Source: an uncultured Campylobacter sp.
GTDB taxonomy: Bacteria; Campylobacterota; Campylobacteria; Campylobacterales; Campylobacteraceae
NCBI RefSeq assembly: GCF_938040115.1
Contig: NZ_CALHXD010000023.1
Coordinates: 1 to 8,340, forward strand
DNA length: 8,340 nt
Direction: 5' to 3'
The position numbers were made by a program, and so were the translations under genes. The notes under the pieces are model-generated. The model searched no databases, was not told where the DNA came from, and saw only the letters and a list, made by a program, of their open reading frames with translations. Of this stretch, positions 1 to 5,041 are shown piece after piece; the first letter of the stretch is position 1, and every line of letters starts with the position of its first letter.

Positions 1-287
1 AAAAAGATATCGCGGTGGACGACTTTAAACACGTCATCACGCTAAAAGGCGAGCCGTTAAATTTGACCGCAGCGGAGTACGACATCCTAAAATACATGCT
101 TCAAAAAGAAGGCGGCGCCATCACACGCGAGGAGTTTATCTACAACTGCGCGAGCATCAGCGAGGACTCGACAAACAAGAGCATCGACGTCATTATCGGC
201 CGCATCAGAGGCAAGCTAGGCGACGACCCCAAAGAGCCAAAATATATCCACGCCATCCGCGGCATCGGCTACAAGCTCATGCAGTAA
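1..287 (+). CDS. OmpR/PhoB-family response regulator, C-terminal part (5' truncated by window edge)
   Basis: The frame is already open at base 3 and runs without interruption to the TAA at 285-287, so only the last 95 or so residues of the protein are visible. They form a winged-helix DNA-binding domain of the OmpR/PhoB (Trans_Reg_C) type: a beta-strand start around FKHVITLKGEPLNLT, the helix AAEYDILKYML, the recognition-helix region STNKSIDVIIGRIRGKL, and the terminal wing YIHAIRGIGYKL, which is the family's usual last hairpin. The receiver domain with the phospho-acceptor Asp lies outside the window. A GTG at 15 is an internal codon, not the start. The gene sits 20 nt before a sensor kinase on the same strand, so the pair is very probably one two-component operon. 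Its targets cannot be told from sequence. The equivalent pair could be ArsRS of Helicobacter or CprRS of C. jejuni; I cannot decide which. Confidence 0.93.
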   Translation, partial: KDIAVDDFKHVITLKGEPLNLTAAEYDILKYMLQKEGGAITREEFIYNCASISEDSTNKSIDVIIGRIRGKLGDDPKEPKYIHAIRGIGYKLMQ

Positions 288-307
288 ATTTGAGCTAAAG
301 CCTGCAA

Positions 308-1546
308 ATGAAACGCTCATCGGTTTTTTACACTATCACTTTTATCTTCGCGCTTGCGCTTACGAGCATATTTCTCGCGTTTTTGTGGCTGATGGACTAC
401 GACAAGCAAAACTACGCGCGCGAGCTAAACGCCAAATACTCCACGATCGCTAGAAATCAGCTCTTTTTGATGAGCGGTATCATAAACGAAAAAGAATACG
501 AGCGTCAAACGGGCGACTTTAAGATGCCTGAGATCACAAACGAACAGCAAAAAGAGGAGATCCTAGCAAATGCAACCGTGCTTGAGGAGATATCCGCGGA
601 CATCGGCTCTAGCGCCATCATGATCTATCAAAATCACCACTATCTAAAAGTCCAGCACGTCGATAAAATCCTGCTTTTAAAGGATAATGACTACCAGCCC
701 TACCGCTACGACATCATCAAGATCATCTTTTCGCTAGTCGCGATCATACTTTTGGCCGCTTACGTTTTTGTTATCAGGAAGCTAAAACCGCTAAGAAAAC
801 TAAAACGCCAGATAGCTAAATTTGCCGCGGGCGAGATCGACGAAGTGCAAAACGTCAGCAGCGGTAACGACGAAATTTCCGAGGTTGCAGAGGCTTTTTA
901 CGACGCGGTTTGCCAGATCAAAAGCTTAAACGCGTCGCGCAAGCTATTTTTAAGAAACATAATGCACGAGCTAAAAACTCCGATCACCAAAGGCCGCCTC
1001 GCCGCCGAAATGATCGAAAAAAGCAAAAACCAAGAGCGACTCGTGTCGGTGTTTATAAAACTCGAAAATCTCATAAACGAATTTGCCGCCGTCGAGCAAG
1101 TCACGTCAAACATCGCGCTAAATAACACCAAAATTTGCCGTATCGACGACGTCATCGACGAGGCTCTGGATATCGCGATGGTCGATCCCGGACAGGTCAC
1201 GATCAGTAAGCTAGAGGACGTGAGCCTAAATGCAGACTTTAAGCTACTAGCGATCGCCGCCAAAAATATGATCGATAACGCGCTAAAATACTCCCCCAAT
1301 AAGCACGTAAATATCACGATCACGCGCGAATCTATCAAATTTATCAACGAAGGCGAGCGGCTGTCGAAGGAACTACGCCACTACGTCGAGCCTTTTACCA
1401 AGGGCGAAAGCGCGCAAAAGAGCTTCGGTCTAGGACTCTACATCGTCGAAAATATAATCAAAGCACATAAGCTAACTCTAAGCTACGAATACAAAAACGG
1501 GCTAAACGTATTTAGCTTTGAAAATCTGCAAAATATAGCGGCGTAG
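308..1546 (+). CDS. ArsS-type membrane sensor histidine kinase
   Basis: This 412-residue protein is an inner-membrane sensor kinase that would phosphorylate the regulator encoded just upstream. Visible in order: first membrane segment about 8-29, a periplasmic domain of roughly 105 residues (30-135), second membrane segment about 137-157, a HAMP-like linker about 158-205, the H-box around FLRNIMHELKTPITKGR with the phospho-accepting His at 220, the N-box KNMIDNALKYSP with Asn 324, an EPFTKG F-box (361-366), and the glycine-rich FGLGLYIVENI box (373-383). The classical DxGxG motif is absent; its place is taken by FINEGERL (345-352). HELKTPITKGR and the compact ATP-binding domain are typical of the epsilonproteobacterial ArsS family, whose H. 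pylori member senses acid. The periplasmic domain has His 110, 111 and 117. The start is the ATG at 308; the ribosome binding site before it is weak, so coupling to the upstream gene is likely. The signal sensed here is unknown. Confidence 0.93.
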   Translation: MKRSSVFYTITFIFALALTSIFLAFLWLMDYDKQNYARELNAKYSTIARNQLFLMSGIINEKEYERQTGDFKMPEITNEQQKEEILANATVLEEISADIGSSAIMIYQNHHYLKVQHVDKILLLKDNDYQPYRYDIIKIIFSLVAIILLAAYVFVIRKLKPLRKLKRQIAKFAAGEIDEVQNVSSGNDEISEVAEAFYDAVCQIKSLNASRKLFLRNIMHELKTPITKGRLAAEMIEKSKNQERLVSVFIKLENLINEFAAVEQVTSNIALNNTKICRIDDVIDEALDIAMVDPGQVTISKLEDVSLNADFKLLAIAAKNMIDNALKYSPNKHVNITITRESIKFINEGERLSKELRHYVEPFTKGESAQKSFGLGLYIVENIIKAHKLTLSYEYKNGLNVFSFENLQNIAA

Positions 1547-1631
1547 GCGTAAATTTGAGCGTTTGCCGAGCTGTGGCGCGCGGATAAAATTTGAATCAAA
1601 ATTTAAACCGAGCCACATTTGCTTAAATTTT

Positions 1632-1674
1632 AAAATTTGGCGTATCGTTTGTGGCCAACTAAACGCCAAATTTT
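1632..1674. terminator. 11-bp inverted repeat, probable bidirectional terminator
   Basis: AAAATTTGGCG at 1632-1642 is perfectly complementary to CGCCAAATTTT at 1664-1674, with a 21-nt loop. The arms give GGCG/CGCC at the loop side and an A/T-rich base, so an RNA from either strand would end in a run of U. It lies between two convergent units, about 85 nt after the kinase stop and about 55 nt beyond the stop of decayed gene C, which is where a shared terminator is expected. The second arm can also pair with a third copy downstream (see 1664-1691). Function is inferred. Confidence 0.55.
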
Positions 1675-1691
1675 GAGCTACAAATTTGGCG
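1664..1691. repeat. Alternative overlapping hairpin sharing an arm with 1632-1674
   Basis: CGCCAAATTT at 1664-1673 is also perfectly complementary to AAATTTGGCG at 1682-1691, with an 8-nt loop. This hairpin and the 1632-1674 hairpin use the same middle arm, so a given RNA can form only one of them. The flanks of the outer copies are alike too (AAATTTGGCG, then 2-3 bases, then CGTTT), which suggests they are a direct duplication. Confidence 0.5.
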
Positions 1692-1729
1692 CTCGTTTCA
1701 AATTTATAGTCAAATTTAGTGAACGCTCG

Positions 1730-2423
1730 CTACTCATAATAAAAAGACTTTGCAGGCGCGAAATTTAGCCTCGCCTTTTCGCACAGCACGTAAAAATCAA
1801 CCTTGCCGCCGCGAGACTTAAACTCAAAATAACATTCGTAAAGCTTTACGAAGTATTCAAACTCTAAATTTAGCCGCGCGCTTATCTCGTGTTTTTATCT
1901 TGCGTCACGAGCTTCGCGGGTTAGTTGCTCATAGTATGAGCGCTCGATCAGGCAGCCATCTGGAAAGTGGTGCGCACCCCAGTCTAGCGCGTCTAGTAGC
2001 ATGCAAAAGTATAGCTCCACAGTTCGCTCGTCGCAGCGCTCATGGCGGTATGCACGGCGCAAAAGCTCGTCCCCACCAAGCTCATGCAAACCGCGCATGT
2101 AAATCTGATGCGCCCAGCGTAGATGCGGCATCTCGCCTGCGTCGCAGCACCCTTTTAGATACTCGCCGACTAGCTCGCCGAGCCGAAATGGCAGCTCGCC
2201 GTTGCCGCGGTTTTTTAGATTTTTTAGCTCGCTTTTGCTTTCGTCTAAAATTTCGCAGCAGAGCTCACCCAGTGCGTAGTTCCGCTGCGTCTGGCTAAAT
2301 TCGCTTTTAAATTTACCAACGGTGCCCTTTAGATACTCGTTTGCCAGCTTTTAGTCCCATATCATAGAGCCTTAGGTATTCGCAGAGCTCAAATTTTAGC
2401 CGGCCAAAAGCGTCCGTTTGCAT
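1730..2423 (-). pseudogene. Gene C: decayed gene of unknown function (frameshift plus in-frame ochre stop)
   Basis: The ATG at 2423-2421 is preceded by a good ribosome binding site (AAGGAAA, about 5 nt away) and starts 23 nt after the stop of gene B. It opens with MQTDAFGRLKFELCEYLRLY and reaches DMGLK. The frame then breaks at an A-run (2349-2352 on the + strand); removing one A restores a long continuous frame through LANEYLKGTVGKF. This continues to RSYYEQLTREARDAR, meets TAA at 1897-1895 (codon 176), and reads on as KHEISARLNLEFEYFVKLYE to TAG at 1732-1730. Repaired, the product would have about 230 residues, rich in aromatic residues and Cys, with no signal peptide or membrane segment. 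Protein-like composition continues across both lesions, which argues for one gene recently broken. I do not recognise the family. Only the stretch 1895-2131 would look like an ORF without the repair. A sequencing error could explain the A-run slip but hardly the stop as well. Confidence 0.75.
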
Positions 2424-2446
2424 TTAGTTTCCTTGTCTGCGTAAAT

Positions 2447-2659
2447 TTAGCGCATAAAAACCACGACTTGACTCTGCTCAAACGCGACCTTCCGCCCCGC
2501 TAGATATAGCTCGAAATAGGGCTTTAAAAAGTCCTCTTGTGGCCTTTGCGCGTAGTTTGGATACTGCAAATACGCCGACAGAAGGTAGTCGCAGTCGATC
2601 GAATAGTACGCCTCGCTGAGCACCCATAGCTTCACATCAAGCTTAGGCGAATCTATCAT
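2447..2659 (-). CDS. Gene B: intact small hypothetical protein in the A-B-C operon
   Basis: This 70-residue product begins MIDSPKLDVKLWVLSEAYYS and ends in EQSQVVVFMR. I chose the ATG at 2659-2657 because it overlaps the TGA of gene A in an ATGA, the usual sign of translational coupling, and has a purine-rich GGGGCGAG about 5 nt upstream. An ATG five codons earlier (2674) is possible. No signal peptide, membrane segment or known domain is visible; the protein is rich in Tyr and Leu and probably cytoplasmic. The segment YFELYLAGRKVAF (48-60) resembles YFEFKSRGGKVDF near the end of gene C, so the two may be related. With gene A carrying a stop codon about 250 nt upstream, coupled translation of B is likely reduced. 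An alternative reading, B as the frameshifted end of A, is less likely given the clean ATGA junction. Function unknown. Confidence 0.6.
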   Translation of the reverse strand: MIDSPKLDVKLWVLSEAYYSIDCDYLLSAYLQYPNYAQRPQEDFLKPYFELYLAGRKVAFEQSQVVVFMR

Positions 2660-3126
2660 CCACTCGCCCCGCATAAGGCGTCCGCAAGCCCACCTTCGTG
2701 ATCTGCGAGATCAGAGCTCTCCTGCACGCGCGCGGATTTTATTTCGTCAAGCATTTTTAAAAGCTCGTCATTGCCGAGAAACTCGGCAAAAATTTTTAAA
2801 TTTCGAACGTGCGCTAAAGCTAGGCTCTTAAGTCCTTCGTCATCAAATTTCGGATCCTGCGGTGGACAAAAATACCCCGGCGCCACGCCCCGACCAAACG
2901 CCTCTTGCGTCTGCTACGCCGTGGCTGTGTAGATCGGCATTATGCGCGCTTGCAGCTCGGTGCCGTTTTGCAGCGGCGCAAACACCGTTTCTATACCGAT
3001 GCCATCGGGCATAAAGCACTGAAAAAGTCCGTAAAACTTATCCTGCAGATCTATCTCTTTGCAATCTAAATCAAGATCCAGCCCTGCAGCCTCGTCAATG
3101 CGGCGCGCATACTCGAAATTCGTCAT
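2656..3126 (-). pseudogene. Gene A: unknown-function gene interrupted by an in-frame amber codon
   Basis: The start is the ATG at 3126-3124, with a strong GGGGAG ribosome binding site 4 nt upstream and a TATAAT about 33 nt upstream. A TTG twelve bases earlier would also be in frame but lies before the ribosome binding site. The frame reads MTNFEYARRIDEAAGLDLDL to IMPIYTATA, then TAG at 2916-2914 (codon 71), and continues in the same frame as QTQEAFGRGVAPGYFCPPQD through KIFAEFLGNDELLKMLDEI to TGA at 2658-2656. The true end is marked by the ATGA overlap with gene B. Repaired, it would have 156 residues, acidic and without signal peptide or membrane segments. A CAG-to-TAG change would explain the lesion, since the next codon is CAG. 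I do not recognise the family. It could also survive as a 70-residue truncated protein, or as a readthrough product if a suppressor existed; I see no evidence for that. Confidence 0.72.
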
Positions 3127-3158
3127 TTTTCTCCCCAAATTTGGATTAAATTTTGAGC

Positions 3159-3164
3159 ATTATA
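3159..3164 (-). promoter_or_regulatory. -10 element of the A-B-C operon promoter
   Basis: Read on the - strand this is a perfect TATAAT, 33 nt upstream of the gene A ATG. Transcription would begin near 3152, leaving a leader of about 25 nt that contains the GGGGAG ribosome binding site. No convincing -35 box is present, which is usual for Campylobacter sigma-70 promoters. Confidence 0.6.
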
Positions 3165-3199
3165 TCTTAAAGGGTCTCAAATTTTTGCTTGCAAATTAA

Positions 3200-3205
3200 T
3201 ATAAT
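3200..3205 (+). promoter_or_regulatory. Possible -10 element on the + strand, divergent from the A-B-C promoter
   Basis: A perfect TATAAT read rightward, in an A/T-rich setting, 36 nt from the leftward TATAAT at 3159-3164. No protein gene lies downstream on this strand, but a terminator-like hairpin with a T-run on the same strand begins 256 nt later. It could therefore drive a noncoding transcript. In A/T-rich DNA the hexamer can also occur by chance. Confidence 0.3.
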
Positions 3206-3461
3206 AACTTTCAAAATAGCAGCAAAATATGGCGTAAATTTAGCATAAGCACCAACCTTAAGCATAGCTTTTCTAAATGACGTAAGTAAATTTAGCAACC
3301 GTTGCAGTATAAAAAACATAGGCAAACTTACGGCTACTACTTGGTTGCGGATACCTTACACGATGTACAATTTCTAGTTTGGAGGGCAAATTTGACGCCG
3401 ACGGCGGCTTAAATTTAAAAATTTACACGCACGAGAATAAAAACTCGAACGAAAATAATTT
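3206..3461. other. Noncoding stretch with inverted repeats and one short unsupported ORF
   Basis: No protein gene is convincing here. Visible structure includes CGTAAGT at 3281-3287 with ACTTACG at 3326-3332, and GCAACC at 3295-3300 with GGTTGC at 3343-3348. The two pairings cross, so both could coexist only as a pseudoknot. A 38-codon - strand frame (3389 to 3273, TTG start, containing RYPQPSSSRKFAYVFY) looks protein-like but lacks a ribosome binding site and an ATG. The stretch could be a small RNA gene, the remains of a lost gene, or a dispersed intergenic repeat. Confidence 0.4.
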
Positions 3462-3505
3462 AAAGCGGCGTATTTTTATATAAATAAAATTTCGCCGCTT
3501 TTTAT
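3462..3505 (+). terminator. Terminator-like hairpin with T-run
   Basis: AAAGCGGCG at 3462-3470 pairs perfectly with CGCCGCTTT at 3493-3501 across a 22-nt A/T-rich loop that can itself partly pair. On the + strand the right arm runs into TTTTT, the standard form of an intrinsic terminator. On the - strand it is followed by a weaker T-rich stretch and lies about 100 nt after the permease stop, so it may also serve that gene. The + strand form has no known gene to terminate. Confidence 0.55.
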
Positions 3506-3572
3506 ATAATTCAAAAAATAGACGAGCCAGCGCGGTCAAAACAGCAAATTTTTATTCGCTCAAATTTAACCC

Positions 3573-3594
3573 AAAAGCATTTCGGCTAAAATGC
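3573..3594 (-). terminator. Weak hairpin just after the permease stop codon
   Basis: On the - strand, four bases past the TAA, GCATTT and AAATGC form a 6-bp stem around a 6-nt loop, followed by TTTT. The stem is A/T-rich and short; an alternative CGGC/GCCG pairing is also possible. It may be a weak terminator, with 3462-3505 as a back-up. Confidence 0.3.
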
Positions 3595-3598
3595 CGAT

Positions 3599-4795
3599 TT
3601 ATTCATTCCTAAGCGTCTCAAGTACGTTTATTTGCGCGGCTTTTTTAGCAGGGTAAAACGACGAAAATGCCACTATAACGACCGCTCCGACCAAAATCAT
3701 AACAAGATCAAGCAAAGATAACTCCATAGGAAGCTTCGCGCTACCGTAAACGTCTGCGGGCAAATTTACTATATCAAAGCTACCGAGCAGCCACACGCCA
3801 AAGAGCCCGAGCACGAGTCCAAACACTATCCCGCCTCCGCCTATCGTGGCTCCCAGCGCAAAAAAGCTCTTTTTGATCTCGGCCTTGCTAGCGCCCAGCG
3901 AGAGTAGTAGAGCGATCTCTTGGCGGCGGTTCATGACGGTCATGAGCAGCGAGCTTACGATATTTAGCGAGGCAACCAGGATGATGAGCATCAAAACGAT
4001 GAAAAGCGCACGTTTTTCAAGCGCCAAAGCGGAGAAAAAGTTGCCGTTTTGCTGCCACCAGCCGATGGCTTTTTGTCCTAGCCGTAGCTCGCGCGAGATC
4101 TTTTCGATATCGGCGAACGGATCGTCTGAAAACACATGTATGCCGTCAAATTTGCCCTCATCGTACTCAAGTATCTTACGCAGCGCCTCCACGCTCGTGT
4201 ATAGATAGCTTTTATCGTAGGCCACAAGCCCCGAGCTAAACGAGCTCACGACTTCAAAGCGCTTCATTTTAGGCGTTAGAGCAAAGCCGCTCGGGTCATT
4301 TTTGGTAAAAATGAGCGTGAGTTTGTCATTTTCGTTTATCATCATCTCGTTTTTGACGCCTTGCCCTACTAGCAATCCGTATCCGTCTAGCTCGCGGTCA
4401 CCAAGACCGGCTGCCACGACCGAGTTTATCTGCTTTTCGTCGGCTGAATTTACGCCAAAAAGCAGTCCGCCCTCAAAGCTATTCGCCCCCTTTATGATAA
4501 CTTGACTCATGATATATGGGCTAAATTTGAGATTCGGAAACTTTTGTTTTAGTTCGCTAACGTCGCTCTCGTCGATGTTGCCGCGGATAGCGGAGAGGAT
4601 CGTGATCGGGTAGTTCATGGTAAAAAGTTTGCGCTCAAATTCCTTGTCAAAGCCGTTCATGATCGCCATCGCAACGATGAGCACCATGAGCCCGACGCCC
4701 ACACCTAGAAATGCTAGCAGCGCCGAAAGCATGATAAATGGCTGGGTTTTATCAAACCGTAGATATTTAAAAAGTAGATATTTGGTTAGGCTCAT
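3599..4795 (-). CDS. LolC/LolE-family lipoprotein-releasing ABC transporter permease
   Basis: A 398-residue inner-membrane permease of the MacB/FtsX superfamily, of the length and topology usual for LolC/LolE. With an ATPase partner (LolD, not in this window) it would extract mature lipoproteins from the inner membrane and pass them to LolA. Visible: a first membrane helix about 21-47 (LLAFLGVGVGLMVLIVAMAI), a periplasmic domain about 48-262, then helices about 264-286, 314-338 and 361-382, with the cytoplasmic coupling segment MNRRQEIALLLSLGASKAEI (288-307) and the terminal YPAKKAA...ETLR signature. The start ATG has GGAAA about 5 nt upstream. It lies downstream of secA on the same strand, but a strong terminator intervenes, so its own promoter is expected in 4796-4985; I could not pick a clear -10 there. 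LolC and LolE cannot be distinguished here. A single-type (LolF-like) permease working as a homodimer is plausible, because lolA is close by and only one permease is seen. Confidence 0.87.
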   Translation of the reverse strand: MSLTKYLLFKYLRFDKTQPFIMLSALLAFLGVGVGLMVLIVAMAIMNGFDKEFERKLFTMNYPITILSAIRGNIDESDVSELKQKFPNLKFSPYIMSQVIIKGANSFEGGLLFGVNSADEKQINSVVAAGLGDRELDGYGLLVGQGVKNEMMINENDKLTLIFTKNDPSGFALTPKMKRFEVVSSFSSGLVAYDKSYLYTSVEALRKILEYDEGKFDGIHVFSDDPFADIEKISRELRLGQKAIGWWQQNGNFFSALALEKRALFIVLMLIILVASLNIVSSLLMTVMNRRQEIALLLSLGASKAEIKKSFFALGATIGGGGIVFGLVLGLFGVWLLGSFDIVNLPADVYGSAKLPMELSLLDLVMILVGAVVIVAFSSFYPAKKAAQINVLETLRNE

Positions 4796-4985
4796 TTGAT
4801 TTTCCGTTGTTTAAATTTGGGCTTTGGTTTGCTCGCTACTTTCGCGTCGCTCTGTCTTGTTTAAATTTGCGCCAAGCGCGAGCTAAAATTCAAATTTGAA
4901 TATCCGTGAAAATTTGACGTAAAATTTTTAAACCGCTTGCAAACTCCGGGCGTTTTAAATTTACGTTACGATTTTGCACCGCTAC

Positions 4986-5029
4986 AAAAAGGCGGCAAAT
5001 TTAAATGCTAAATTTAGCAAACCGCCGCC
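4986..5029 (-). terminator. Intrinsic terminator of secA
   Basis: Read on the - strand, GGCGGC (5029-5024) pairs with GCCGCC (4996-4991), followed directly by TTTTT (4990-4986). Inside the 27-nt loop lies the palindrome GCTAAATTTAGC (5018-5007), which can extend the structure. It starts 12 nt after the secA stop codon, so it should separate secA from the permease gene transcriptionally. Confidence 0.75.
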
Positions 5030-5041
5030 AAAACACCAAAG

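Noticed and set aside
898..1347. A 149-codon open frame antisense to the kinase gene
   Set aside because: It lies wholly opposite the H-box and ATPase region of a clear kinase gene, has Ser/Ile-rich low-complexity composition and no ribosome binding site.
1900..2298. A 132-codon + strand frame over decayed gene C
   Set aside because: It is Arg/Ala/His-rich, the typical mirror of a coding strand, and lies opposite a frame with far more protein-like composition and a proper ribosome binding site.
2656..2674. Gene B as the frameshifted continuation of gene A
   Set aside because: The B frame is closed by a TGA about 40 nt upstream of its first ATG, and A ends in an ATGA overlap with the second ATG, which is what two coupled genes look like.
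4796..4985. A promoter for the permease gene
   Set aside because: Several A/T-rich hexamers exist on the - strand but none resembles TATAAT well enough at a sensible distance from the ATG to call.
1547..5041. CRISPR-like or tandem repeats suggested by the many AAATTT words
   Set aside because: The words are irregularly spaced, not part of a longer repeat unit, and also occur throughout the genes; they look like a genome-wide word preference.
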